Positions 36,990-48,966 of a stretch of DNA of 64,000 nucleotides are shown in pieces; position 1 is the stretch's first letter, and the number at the start of each line of letters is the position of its first letter. The position numbers and the translations under genes are program-made. The DNA lies in contig JAKNSE010000032.1 in assembly GCA_023525975.1 (NCBI GenBank), positions 310,001 to 374,000 on the forward strand. The letters run 5' to 3'. The notes under the pieces are model-generated. The model made no database searches and was not told where the DNA came from. It saw only the letters and a program-made list of their open reading frames with translations. Source of the DNA: Smallanthus sonchifolius. Taxonomy: Eukaryota > Streptophyta > Magnoliopsida > Asterales > Asteraceae.

Positions 36990-37002
36990 AGGATAGTTGA
37001 CT

Positions 37003-37545
37003 CAGGGGCGGACCAACTTGTAGTTGAGGGGGGGGGGGTGTAGGCACCCACTCAAATTGTAAAATGTAATGTACCTTTGTTTTATAAATAGACCAAAATT
37101 TAACATGCACCCATCCAATTTTTTCAAAGGCCTCAAGCCCTTAACCTTTTTGGTACAATAAAAAAAATATCCTCAGTTGCCCTATTTTTTCCATAGATCA
37201 AACTGAGTAAAATAGGAAAGTGACCATCTGACTTTCATTATTCTTCTGTTAAAATCGATCCAAACTAAGAGTAGCAATGTTGTTTTGTATTTAGGACCTA
37301 AACTAAGGGAGTTAGCTTTCTTGAACTTAGACATTATGGATGTGGGAGTGAGTATATAATTCATTTTAACCGATCCACTTTAATTGACCCGTTTTGGGCG
37401 TCTCTAAATCGACAATTTACATGTAATTCTTTTGGCTCGACCCATTTTGGCATTATCCATTTTAGCCTAACTCATTTTGACTTGACCCGTTTAAGGTTGA
37501 CCCATTTTATGCACCCACTGACAAAAAATCTTGGATCCGCCACTG
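37003..37545. mobile_element. hAT MITE with CAGNGGCGGA ends
   Basis: The ends are CAGGGGCGGACC on the left and CAGTGGCGGATCC on the right, read inward, with an exact 8-bp TSD AGTTGACT at 36995-37002 and 37546-37553. The 543 bp contain many GACCCATTTT-type words and no transposase. Its left TSD directly abuts the right TSD of the LTR element. Confidence 0.9.
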
Positions 37546-37660
37546 AGTTGACTTAAGGTAAATCCACCAACTCCCAAACCTCTTGTTTCTTAAATTGAAG
37601 CACTTATTCTTGCATCTTTCACCCAACTATTTTCTTTCAAAGCGATCTCTACATTCTTTT

Positions 37661-37883
37661 GTTCCATTTGAGAGAGAGAAAAAAAGAGTTTACAAAGACA
37701 CTCACTAATAGTACCATATTTGCTTCTTGTTCTCACTCCTTCTTGGACATCTCAAGAGACAAGAAGCAACCCCCGACCGCCGCCCCGACCCCTGACTGCT
37801 GCCAACCCCCGACCCGGCCTCCGTCGCCGCCACTCCGACCACCCATGACCGTCGCCTCCGTCGATCGCCGTCACTGCCCTCGC
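37661..37883. other. GC-rich CCACC-repeat segment, left half
   Basis: Sequence from about 37765 is rich in CCGCC/CCGACC words and continues after the solo LTR at 47207. The joined segment might have encoded a Pro-rich stretch, but no product is recognised. Confidence 0.4.
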
Positions 37884-37957
37884 TGTTGAAAATTAATAAT
37901 TCCTTAATCCATGTGTCAGGTCAAAGTATTTAGTGTATTATGTAAAGTTTATAAAGT

Positions 37958-40091
37958 TGTAACATCCATAATTTTCCGGGTATTATTCCACTTTATTTGC
38001 CTTATTTTACAATAACGACATTTCCATTTTCGGTCTTGAACTCGATCAACGCAATATTTCACCGTATTTCACTGTCTTAAATGTGTATAAATACATATAG
38101 ATATATTTAAAACATGCATAGATATATTTATATAAATTTGTATACATATGTTTGAATTGCTTAAATCAAAATAAAACTTATTAAGTTCTTACATGTGTTG
38201 TATATATAAATGTACTTACTTATGGTGAAAGGTGTAAATATATGTATTAATTCATTTACAATCTTTATTATTTTATAAAAAAAAATATATACGTACATAC
38301 ATACATATATATAATCTATCTTTTTTATAAAATGATTATAATAAACTAGATTCTTGAAACCTTTCTGATACAAATAAACCCCTCTTAACCGTGTGAACCC
38401 TCAACTAGGACCCTACACCATTAAAATTGAACCTTTCAATCACCATTTGACCCTCACTACTCATGATCGATTTTGACTTTTCAAAGTTAAACTAGCCCAA
38501 GAACGCTCCGATTTAAGACTGCCTCGAATCCAATTGGTGTAACTGGGCTTTTCCCGTATACGACTCAGTTGACCCTACACCACCCTCAAGCCCAATTGGA
38601 AGTTTAACTTGATCCAAAAACACGGCTTAATTCGAATTCAAATGCGTTTGACCCCTCGGAGTCAAACCGATCTAAATCGGGAAGTAATGCGCGAATTAAG
38701 GGACGATTAATGACAGCAAATCATGCGTAAGAGGTACGCGCTTGAACCTAGACCAAAAACCAGAGTCAATTCAATCTTTATAAATAAACAAATAAAGTTA
38801 AAATTATTTATTTAAATTATAAATATAAGTCTCACACTATTTTTCTAATTAAATAAATAATGATTGTCTATTTTTCAAACCAAGACCCTAACTTCAATTA
38901 TTTTAAACTAGTCATTTCAAACTTTCATTTTATAAAAAAATTAATTAATTATTAAATTATAATTAATATAAAACACCCGATACATGTTTATAACTAAAAG
39001 ACTACGTTACATATTTTATAAATAAATAAATAAGGTAAAAATTATTTATTTAACTTATATTTAAGAATTATTTAAGTTATACTTAATTACCCCTAATACC
39101 TACATTATTTTTATAACTAAGTAAATAAATAATAATTTTGTAAATTATTTATTTAGTTATTCAAACTCAAACCTTGATCAGAATATTCTAAAAATATCCA
39201 TTTCAAACCTGTCATTTTATGCAATACCTTTCGAGAACAAATCACTAACCTTATACACACGTCCAATTCAACCCTAGACTTAGACATAGACTATTGTGGC
39301 ACACTATTAATTCAATATAACTTCCAATCTAGGTTAACGTTGTGCATTACTAGGATCACATTACTATCTTGTCTCTCGCGTTAGCTATGCCTTTTGAATC
39401 AGGTGAGTATTACATAGCCCCCTTTACTCTTTTACACTTTTTGGGGGTGAATCATGAATGTTATACAAACAATAGTTTACCTTTACATAAACTACACAAA
39501 CACAAATCCTATTTACATTCATATGTGCAAATTTGAGCTTTATGTTTGAGTGCTAGGTGTGTTAACTTTTGTGTGCAATTTATGTGCAATCATTAACTAC
39601 TTAAGCCGACGGTTAACAATGATAGATCTATTGAGTCTGACAAACCCACCAAAATTGGGGTGATTGTTACCGACAACACAATTTGCATGCTAGTTACAAA
39701 GGTTTGATTGTACTTTAGTTACACAATAGCTGCTCCCCATAAATGAATTATTTATCATGACATGTAAGGATTTGCTTATTCATATTTATACACTATCTAT
39801 GTACAAACCTATGTATGCTCACCAACTTTTTAGTTGACCTTATTTTATTCATGTTTCAGGTGCTAATGTGTGAATTTGATCAAGACCTGCTACACTTAAG
39901 TTTGGACTTAGTTAATTTAAATTCAAAGAATAATTTGTATTTTCATTTATGTTTTTGATGAATTTTTCTATTGGTGTTTGAATTGTTTGAAATGAAATTG
40001 ATGATTAAATATTGAAATCTAGCGAACCTTGTGCTCATGAACAGTCTACATGTCCCGCCCCGACGTTTTCGCCGTCGGTTGGGGTGTGACA
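37958..40091 (+). repeat. 5' LTR of the gypsy-like element, with a 1.08-kb deletion
   Basis: 2,134 bp, closely matching the right LTR. A block present in the right LTR (about 44583-45669) is missing here. The junction sits at a shared ATCTT, suggesting a microhomology-mediated deletion after insertion. Confidence 0.9.
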
Positions 40092-40093
40092 GA

Positions 40094-40107
40094 TTGGTAT
40101 CAGAGCC
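40094..40107 (+). promoter_or_regulatory. Primer binding site, initiator Met tRNA
   Basis: TTGGTATCAGAGCC lies two bases after the LTR end. Confidence 0.9.
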
Positions 40108-40868
40108 TTGGTTATAGGGAATTAGGTTATTAGACACTCTTGACCTAGACTATAACCTTAGGACACCCATACTATGCCATGCTACTACATGCTATATGAT
40201 TATTTCTTATGTGAATAATTTTACATGTTATACTAAATAATTACATCATATGACACAATACATAATAGTCTATGTGTCACATTGCCTGCCAACTTTTGTC
40301 TCCTATTCATTGCTACCTATTTGATTTATTTAAAGTGCTATCCTAAGTTTACCACACACACTCATACACACTTAGTTCTTCATGCACCCTTAATCTCACA
40401 CACAAAATATCACCACCTCTTGTGATCAAAATCTAGACTATTGGGCCTAATTAGGTCTAATGCCCATTAATAATAAACTAAGAATCCACTTACCCTCCGA
40501 GAAGAATAAGCCCGCTGCAATAAATAAACCTCACTTTCGGGCCTCAAGGCCAAATCCACAACAATTCTCATCATAATCATGAGCTCAACAATAGTGCTAT
40601 TAATACATGATGGCTGGAAGAGTGTGTAGGCCCATGAGGGATTCTGGCTAAGGAAAGATAGGGTACTTAAGTGTGTCCTAGTGACCCACCCCTCTTTCCT
40701 GGGAATCCTCCTCAGGGATACATTGCTTATAGGTCGATTGTATTTCTAAAATACTGTTATGAAAGCTCGGTGTTATGACTAGTCAAACTCTAAACCTATG
40801 AGAACTCCTATAATTAACACTCAATATTTTATTATCACTTACAACCTTTTCATTGTTTCCTACTAGAC

Positions 40869-41458
40869 ATGGACTTCTACTCTTCTTCCTTCCCGGTATA
40901 CCGTCCCGGGGAAGAGTCTGATTGGGAAGAAGACATCGGGACACCTGTGCATCGGTCGCCAACACCTCCAGCTGCTAGACCAAGGTTTGATGTAAGGGCA
41001 GATTGGATTAGGAACACCCAAGACTTCGAACATCTGGATCACCCGCACCCAGGAACCCGTATCAGACACCCCAGCTCCACAATCAATTACCACCCCCACT
41101 AAGAGACCCATATCTAATGCCCGACCCGTACCATCCTAACCTCTGGGTAAGGCATACCACGGCACCCACTAGTGTTATGGGAATTCCAACCAATGACATT
41201 CACCAATATGTAAGAACCTCAGAATTTGAGAGGCAAAGGATGGAGCAGTGGGTAATGCACGACTTGCAAGGACAAAGGGATAGCCTAGCAAACCAATTAG
41301 GGTACCAAAAGGAGTTAATCTCCATCCTCAAAAAAAAAATACTAGAGCAACGCACGGAGACAGCTAAAGCTGAAGCCAGATTGGCTACCCGAGTGACCAT
41401 AGCTGTGCTCGTGTTGGGAATTATTCTCCTTCTAGTGGAAAGCTACGAGAGACGTTGA
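40869..41458 (+). CDS. Small ORF of the gypsy-like element: Pro/acidic N-part, coiled coil and C-terminal membrane segment
   Basis: Two overlapping-in-function frames: 40869-41102 starts MDFYSSSFPVY and is rich in Asp, Glu, Pro and His. 41117-41458 (113 codons) contains FERQRMEQWVMHDL and a long helix with heptad-like spacing, ending in ATRVTIAVLVLGIILLLVE, a strong membrane segment followed by YERR. The second frame is also open upstream with Pro-rich residues, so a single protein of about 195 residues joined by one frameshift is likely. It is not a recognisable gag. The position right after the leader is where gag would start. Function unknown; it may be a private ORF of this non-autonomous family. 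Confidence 0.5.
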
Positions 41459-42339
41459 CAGAATTCTTTTTATTTATTGTCTTTAAATTTTCAGTTTGAG
41501 AGCCATTTCCCTATGTTTCGAACAATGTTTAACATTTCAACATTTTATCAACCTTATATTTTTCAAACTCTAAAGTTATTATTCATTGATTTAATACGTT
41601 GAGTGTGAGGTACACCCATCATATTTTCATCAAAATTTCCTAAGTATCACCTTCTTCATTCAATACGATTTAATACACTACCAACAATCTCCTTCGTAAA
41701 CAACTCATCCTATTAGATTTAAACAAACCTCATTACCTTGTTCAAACAAAATGTTTATCAAACTTTTAGATAGTATCAAAAATACAAATTTTCCATAAAC
41801 CTTTTCACCTTATAAGGAAACTTAATACAACCTGTCTTATAAAAGCAGTATTTCAAATTGATAAATAACTATGACTTTTCTCGTTAAACTCTAAACCCTT
41901 GTTAACTTAATATACAACCGCTTGTTTAGCCAATAAATTTCTCTTAAAAATGTTCTTATAATAATTGAAAATTTAATAAAAAAAAATTCCTATAAATTGG
42001 TTATTTATTTAGATTATTTGACTCAATAGTTTCACTACTTCATATATCTACCACCAAGAACATGTTACAATTTCCTATTTTCAAACAAAGATCAGTTCCT
42101 TGTAAACTCATTTCCCATGATATTTTCTGAACCTCCTCGTTACCTTTCACTTGCCGCTTCAAGAGACGACCCATTTCACGTAAACGTTAACCATCCCTAT
42201 AAACCTCAACGAGATTTAAAGAGCTAGAACCTAACTACCACATTATACATGAACGTCAAACAACACGCTTATCCGCAACACTTGATCATATACAAAACTC
42301 GTTAGTATACGCCACACACGAAATTCAATAATTTACGTA

Positions 42340-42800
42340 TGCACGTTCACAAGATACACAACACGATCACATAGTACATGAAACTAGTTTATTTACAAAT
42401 CCCAACTTACTGGATTGATCACATAACACATGAAACTTGTTTATTTGCATTACACAATTTACTAGATTGATCACATAACACATGAAACTTGCTTAATTGC
42501 AATACACATGCTACTGGGTTGAACACATGGAACTTGGTTGGTTACAATATACATGATACATAACAATTGTTTGCTGGGTACATAATACTAGATTGACTAC
42601 ATTGAACATGAAACTTATTGAGTTACAAAATACATGACGCTAAGTTGTCAACACCATACATGAACTCCATTTCCTACAATACACATGATACTATGTTGTT
42701 TATGTTGTTTACATTACACATGAGAGCTTATTGATTTACAAAATACATGATGCTAAGTTGCTCACATTACACATGAAACCCTCCATGACACTAGATCATA
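42340..42800. repeat. Diverged tandem repeats in the gypsy-like interior
   Basis: Loose units of about 60-65 bp share ACACATGAAACTTG, TTTATTTGCA-like and ACTAGATTGATCACAT blocks. At least six units can be followed. Confidence 0.65.
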
Positions 42801-42932
42801 CATAAAACTTGTGTGTTTACTTTATGCACGAAACCAAATTGCTTACAATAGTTACAATTGATTGATTACATTATACACAGAAAATGGTCGTACACTTTGT
42901 TCACCAAAGTTATAAGCTATATCACATCGAAG

Positions 42933-43025
42933 CAACTCGGTGTTTGACGTATTCTTGTTCAAACACGAAGAAGCTGAAACACTTTAAAACAACTCGGTGT
43001 CTGACGTATTCTTGTTCAAACCCGA
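42933..43025. repeat. 57-bp duplication
   Basis: CAACTCGGTGTTTGACGTAT and CAACTCGGTGTCTGACGTAT begin two copies 57 bp apart, each followed by TCTTGTTCAAAC. Confidence 0.8.
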
Positions 43026-43737
43026 GTAAACTAAGAAACTCTAAGTTATACTACCTTATTACTCTCTAGTCACTAACTGACCTGCTTAAGGACATAGTTA
43101 CTTTTTAGCAACTCTTATATGAAAACAATAGACATGAACAGAGTGAAATTGTGCCCTTCTTGACCCGCACACAACAGAATGATCTATACGGACCATGCGA
43201 TGATTTGAGTAATTACGGGTGCACACGGAATTATAAAAATCGGCGCATGGGAAAACATAGTAAATTTTGTCGTGTGTTGTGACCTAAAACTTATCATGAT
43301 ATGTAACAACGAAACTTATGTGATATGACAAGGGCATGGTGGATACGCCGATGGTATTTCCTATGTATAAGTGCTCTATCATATTATCCGAAGTAGCGTT
43401 GTTCGTATCACGTGAAGTTTTATGTTATCTTGACCTAGACGAATGTTTTGTGAAACCCTTTATCTACCGGCAATTCTTGAGCATATTAGACTACATCTTA
43501 AACAAACCATGATCACCAAGTTTCCCATCGCTCCTATTACAAGTAATACATTTCACCTTTAGAACCCAAACATTATTCAACAGACTTGCTCCTTAAGTTC
43601 ATTTCAAAAACTAAATCTACTGTCATTCTTCGTACCTGAACCTTGTTATCAGATCTACTCCTCGAGCCGACAGACAAAACTCATTGGGAATCCAAACCCA
43701 CACCTTCTCTGGTTCAGTAGACTCCACTAGTTAAATT

Positions 43738-43768
43738 TCGGGACGAAATTCCCTCAACATGGGGATAC
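43738..43768 (+). promoter_or_regulatory. Gypsy 3' junction before the right LTR
   Basis: TTTCGGGACGAAATTCCC is the conserved sequence found near the end of many plant chromovirus-type gypsy elements. The purine-rich GGGGATAC just before the LTR may serve as polypurine tract. Confidence 0.65.
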
Positions 43769-45004
43769 TGTAACATCCATAATTTTCCGAGTATTATTCC
43801 ACTTTATTTTCCTTATTTTACAATAACGACATTTCCATTTTCGGTCTTGAACTCGATCAACGCAATATTTCACCGTATGTCACTGTCTTAAACGTGTATA
43901 AATACATATAGATATATTTAACACATGCATAGATATATTCATATAAATTTGTATACATATGTTTTAATTGCTTAAATCAAAATAAAACTTATTAAGTTCT
44001 TACATGTGTTGTATATATAAATGTACTTACTTATGGGGAAAGGTGTAAATATATGTATTAATTCATTTACAATCTTTATTATTTTATAAAAAAAAATATA
44101 CATACATATATATATATATAATCTATCTTTTTATAAAATGATTATAATAAACTAGATTCTTGAAACCTTTCTGATACAAATAAACCCCTCTTAACCGTGT
44201 GAACCCTCAACTAGGACCCGACACCATTAAATTTGAACCTTTCAATCACCATTTGACCCTCACTACTCATGATCGATTTTGACTTTTCAAAGTTAAACTA
44301 GCCCAAGAACGCTCCGATTTAAGACTGCCTCGAATCCAATTGGTGTAACTGGGCTTTTCCCGTATACGACTCAGTTGACCCTACACCACCCTCAAGCCCA
44401 ATTGGAAGTTTAACTCGATCCAAAAACACGGCTTAATTCGAATTCAAATGCGTTTGACCCCTCGGAGTCAAACCGATCTAAATCGGGAAGTAATGCGCGA
44501 ATTAAGGGACGATTAATGACAGCAAATCATGCGTAAGAGGTATGCGCATGAACCTAGACCAAAAACCAGAGTCAATTCAATCTTAATCGATTCGATTCAC
44601 GCGTATAATGCCCGATAGCCGTTAACTCCGAGCCCGAAATCAAATCACCTAATTAGGGTGAAATTAATTGAATGAAAACACCCACACACCTTCGCCATCT
44701 CCATTACGAACTCCCTGCACCCAAAATCACACCCCACATCATCTCTGTGCGTGAATCGAACCTCAAGAAACCAGACCTCTGACCGATTAGTCGACAGCAC
44801 TCTACGCCTCACCATATCAGGTAATACTTAGTTCATTCGAATCGTAAATGGGTCCATATCAATAGCCCCATGCCAATTTATGTTAGCACAATCTGTCGAA
44901 CACGATTTGAATTAGGGTTCTTACCTTTTTTTTACGTATTCTTGAATTGGGGTTGATTTTCGGATCTCTATTTAATCAAACGGAACCTCTTTTAGACCAG
45001 CGAA

Positions 45005-45085
45005 ACCCCCGGTCCAACTGGTTAAGACACTACACCATTGGAACGAGGGGCGCGGGTTCGAAACCCGCATATCCGACCCTTTTTG
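45005..45085 (+). other. tRNA-like module 1 inside the LTR
   Basis: GGTCCAACTGGTTAAGACAC resembles an A box. GCGGGTTCGAAACCCGC is a perfect T-arm with a B box. A full cloverleaf cannot be confirmed by eye, so this is called tRNA-like and not a tRNA gene. Confidence 0.55.
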
Positions 45086-45164
45086 CGCGAGCCATATAAC
45101 CAGACCCGGCCCTTTTTCAGTAATGGATTTAAACCCATTTATAACCGAACTAGTAACAGGATCA

Positions 45165-45235
45165 GACCTTTGGTCCAGTGGTAATCACTGATGGACTCCC
45201 CAGCACAGACCCGGGTTCGAACCCCTCGGACTGTT
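45165..45235 (+). other. tRNA-like module 2 inside the LTR
   Basis: TGGTCCAGTGGTAATCAC (A-box-like) and CCCGGGTTCGAACCCCT (B-box-like, T-arm) are spaced as in a tRNA, and a T-run (TTTCTTTTTTT) follows that could end Pol III transcription. Confidence 0.55.
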
Positions 45236-47211
45236 TCTTTTTTTAAATTGATTTCTAATGCTCCGAATATTTTATAAAAATTATTTTTATAAATCCTATA
45301 TTTATTAGAACATAGTTCGACCAGATTTACAATTTTTGCATAAAATCTCTATTTTTATAGAGTTAATTCTCAATTACTCAATTTGAATGATATTATTATT
45401 TTTAAGTAAATTATTCATTTAATATATGAATCTGGTGACAAAATTTTATAAATATTACAAGTTGTATAAAATGTAAGATATATATAGTTTTATATACATA
45501 AAGAATACATGTAAATTTTTAATTAAAATTTAGTTATTCTAACATACCCATTACAAATAATAAATAAATAAACAAATTTATTTATTATCTATACAAATTA
45601 CTTTTAAAAATACACTTAGAGTTCGAATTATATTTAAGGTTATTAATTTGAACACATAATTGCATATCTTTATAAATAAACAAATAAAGTTAAAATTATT
45701 TATTTAAATTATAAATATAAGTCTCACACTATTTTTCTAATTAAATAAATAATGATTGTCTATTTTTCAAACCAAGACCCTAACTTCAATTATTTTAAAC
45801 TAGTCATTTCAAACTTTCATTTTATAAAAAAATTAATTAATTACTAAATTATAATTAATATAAAACACCCGATACATGTTTATAACTAAAAGACTACGTT
45901 ACATATTTTATAAATAAATAAATAAGGTAAAAATTATTTATTTAACTTATATTTAAGAATTATTTAAGTTATACTTAATTACCCCTAATACCTACATTAT
46001 TTTTATAACTAAGTAAATAAATAATAATTTTGTAAATTATTTATTTAGTTATTCAAACTCAAACCTTGATCAGAATATTCTAAAAATATCCATTTCAAAC
46101 CTGTCATTTTATGCAATACCTTTCGAGAACAAATCACTAACCTTATACACACGTCCAATTCAACCCTAGACTTAGACATAGACTATTGTGGCACACTATT
46201 AATTCAATATAACTTCCAATCTAGGTTAACGTTGTGCATTACTAGGATCACATTACTATCTTGTCTCTCGCGTTAGCTATGCCTTTTGAATCAGGTGAGT
46301 ATTACATAGCCCCCTTTACTCTTTTACACTTTTTGGGGGTGAATCATGAATGTTATACAAACAATAGTTTACATTTACATAAACTACACAAACACAAATC
46401 CTATTTACATTCATATGTGCAAATTTGAGCTTTATGTTTGAGTGCTAGGTGTGTTAACTTTTGTGTGCAATTTATGTGCAATCATTAACTACTTAAGCCG
46501 ACGGTTAACAATGATAGATCTATTGAGTCTGACAAACCCACCAAAATTGGGGTGATTGTTACCGACAACACAATTTGCATGCTAGTTACAAAGGTTTGAT
46601 TGTACTTTAGTTACACAATAGTTGCTCCCCATAAATGCCTTATTTATCATGACATGTAAGGATTTGCTTATTCATATTTATACACTATCTATGTACAAAC
46701 ATACGTATGCTAAACCAACTTTTTAGTTGACCTTATTTTATTCATGTTTCAGGTGCTAATGTGTGAATTTGATCAAGATCTGTTACACTTAAGTTTGGAC
46801 TTAGTTAATTTAAATTCAAAGAACAATTTGTATTTTCATTTATGTTTTTGTTGAATTTTGCTATTGGTGTTTAAATTGTTTAAAATGAAATTGATGATTA
46901 AATATTGAAATCTAGCGAACCTTGTGCTCATGAACAGTCTACATGTCCCGCCCCGACGTTTCCGCCGTCGGTTGGGGTGTGACAAAAGTCAATGGGTCTA
47001 GTGTGCTAAGAATAAAGTTAATAACTGCATATGGCAGTTATGGTAGTTAGGATTGAATGGTTATGTCTGTTAGGAACAGACACAATGGTTCATTTGTGAA
47101 CCTATATAAACAAAGTCAGTGTATGTAAAATGTTAACAGTTTCAGTAATATACAGAAATTTGTGTACGTGGTTTTTTCGAGTCAATGAAGTTCCGTAAGG
47201 CCAACACTCGC

Positions 47212-48640
47212 CACCACCATCACCCTGGACCACCACCGTCCACCGCCAAACGCCGCCAACCACTGCCACCACCCTCGTCCCCTGTTGAAGCTGGTCAACA
47301 CCCAGTTTGGTGCTGCTGTACGCATGCATGGGTTGGGTCAGATGCCTTGCATTCCGTTAAAATCTTTTTTGCCACATGTATATTTTATTATTTAAATCAA
47401 TTATGTAGCAAGTTGGAGACTTGGCATTTAGTGAGGGGATAGTGGTCAAATAGGCTGGTTGTTGATTTAAGATTTTCCTATATTTGCTCTAAACTATACG
47501 TTAGCTACTGCTTTATTTTCCTTAAATCAAAACGACCTCCAGTTGGAATGAGTTTCCTTTGAAACTTCTTGAATGTAGCATTGTTCAAGTAAAGAAACAT
47601 GGAACACTGGATTTATCTTGGCGGATGGCGGCAGGTCAAGACGATAGGCGGGGCGGAGGAAAGACATACTGTAGGGGGTGGCGTAGATGGTTGGTGGCGG
47701 GGGCGGTCGGTAGCAGTGGTGATCGGCAGTTGGTTATCGGTGGCGGCAATGTTCGGTTGTCCGTGGCGGTTGGTGGTCAATGGCGGTCAGTTGTTGGTGG
47801 CGGGCCGGGCGGTTGTAATCGGCGGCGGCGAGGTGGTCGACTGGTTCGGGTGCGGTGTTGGATACCGGCGGTGGGGTGGCGACGATATCGATGGGTGGTG
47901 GCGAGGGTGATAAATTCCAACTCCTTTATGATTGTTTCGTCATTAAAATGAATTTGGAATTCAAAGTCCTTTAATAGATTTCAATTTAATTAATTTCAAA
48001 TCATTTGAACAAATTACAATTCCAAATTCAATTCCTTAAACTTCCAATTCAAATTTCAATTACAATTCTAATTCCAACGAATTACACGAACCAAACGCCC
48101 CCTAAGGATTTCATATGGTAGTAAAGAAATAAGTGAGGCTTTCACTTTGTCCATGGATGATACTGATGGTGATGACGACCATGGTAACGATGGTGATGAT
48201 GTCGACAACAACGATTGCAGACTCTGAAACTACTGTCCAATATAATGCTAAAATTGTTCAAGAATTCGCTCAAGGAAAGTAAACTCTTATGATGATGTTG
48301 AGTAATAAAGAGAGTATTGTTGTTCTAATCATGTCATAGCCGATTTCTTGATGGTAAAGGAAGTTTGTTTCGTAAGTTTTTAGGTTTAGTATTGATATGA
48401 GTCTAGGAAGGTTATTTTATTTAATTATTATTTTAGTTTATCTTAAAGCATTTTATTATGTATAGGATAAGATTTGTTTGATTATTTATATGTTTCTTGG
48501 TAATCTTGATTTATATTAATGCATAATAGAATTTAAGTTTTTCCTCGTAGTTCCATCTAGCAAAACAGTAACCTACATCTTCTCTTTCTTGGGTTCGAAT
48601 TTTTTGTTCTTGGGTGGGGATTGTTTGAATGTGATTTCAA
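47212..48640. other. Unassigned region with GC-rich and simple repeats, then possible copia LTR
   Basis: The CCACCACC-rich segment ends near 47290. A second GC-rich patch at 47620-47910 is made of GGTGGCGG words. ORFs there (for example 47559-47951) look like products of repeat composition. From 47945 to 48110 AATTCCAATT-type words lead to CCAAACGCCCCCTAAGG, a MITE-like end without a found partner. The sequence from about 48300 to 48648 is probably the LTR of the following copia element, but its start could not be placed. Confidence 0.4.
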
Positions 48641-48650
48641 TACCAATAAT

Positions 48651-48663
48651 TGGTATCAGAGCG
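48651..48663 (+). promoter_or_regulatory. Primer binding site of a copia element
   Basis: TGGTATCAGAGCG precedes the gag region by about 300 bp, the usual distance, and indicates an LTR ending just before 48650. Confidence 0.8.
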
Positions 48664-48966
48664 TTAAAGCTCTAGGATCTGGGAGAAAACAAGTTATTCC
48701 ATCGGTTGTAAATCACTAGACTTTCGGATTGGTTTTTTAACAATGGAACCAACGAGTTAAGATATTGAATAAAATTACCACAGCTTCAATCCATGTGATC
48801 AGTCAGACCCGGTCCTTCCTGCCAAGGATAAAAACGGAGTAACGAGGGTAGGTTGTTTTTTTTGTATAAGATATCCGATCGGATTTGCGGGTAGGTGGAC
48901 GGAAAAAGATTCATCAAACCAGGAGACTTTGAATCTAGTCTTGCCTAGTATGTAAAGAAGAAAAAT

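Larger units (their letters stand above)
30650..37660 (-). pseudogene. Copia pol relic split by two insertions
   Basis: The RT region reads right to left in two parts. Part one (about 37660-37554) carries QFKKQEVWELVDLP. Part two (31347-30650) continues with STK, VFKIKKDHMGIVVRNKARLL, YYASKDFMVYQVDVKS, then DDIIFVTN and GEMNFFLSLQLKQ. A LARD-like element (31348-36989) and a hAT MITE (37003-37545) lie between. If each insert and one copy of its TSD is ignored, the two parts meet at the residues expected in copia RT, which independently supports the boundaries. Several stops (for example TAG for the Trp of TKWVF) and frameshifts make it inactive. Confidence 0.82.
37958..46984 (+). mobile_element. 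Non-autonomous gypsy-like element, 9.0 kb, with a small novel ORF
   Basis: The LTRs start TGTAACATCC and end GGGGTGTGACA. The 5-bp TSD AAAGT is exact at 37953-37957 and 46985-46989. A tRNA-iMet PBS follows the left LTR, and the gypsy-typical TTTCGGGACGAAATTCC stretch precedes the right LTR. The 3.7-kb interior lacks gag, protease, RT and integrase. Its only notable coding content is the short frame at 40869-41458. It inserted into a small solo LTR. Confidence 0.9.
43769..46984 (+). repeat. 3' LTR of the gypsy-like element, full length
   Basis: 3,216 bp. It retains the 1.08-kb block lost from the left LTR, including two tRNA-like modules, and is otherwise nearly identical to the left LTR, including most AT-rich parts. 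Confidence 0.9.
37884..47206. mobile_element. Small solo LTR (291 bp net) split by a gypsy element
   Basis: The outer ends are TGTTG and CAACA, with an exact 5-bp TSD CTCGC at 37879-37883 and 47207-47211. Only 74 bp lie left of the inserted gypsy element and 217 bp right of it, so the uninterrupted LTR was about 291 bp. A TATATAAAC box lies at about 47103. It has no internal domain or partner LTR. Confidence 0.82.

Noticed and set aside
45005..45235. Two genuine tRNA genes
   Set aside because: A and B boxes are present, but acceptor and anticodon arms could not be paired by eye. Called tRNA-like only.
47559..47951. 130-codon ORF rich in Gly, Arg and Val
   Set aside because: It is a reading of a GGTGGCGG-type repeat. 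Another frame of the same stretch is also open, and no domain is visible.
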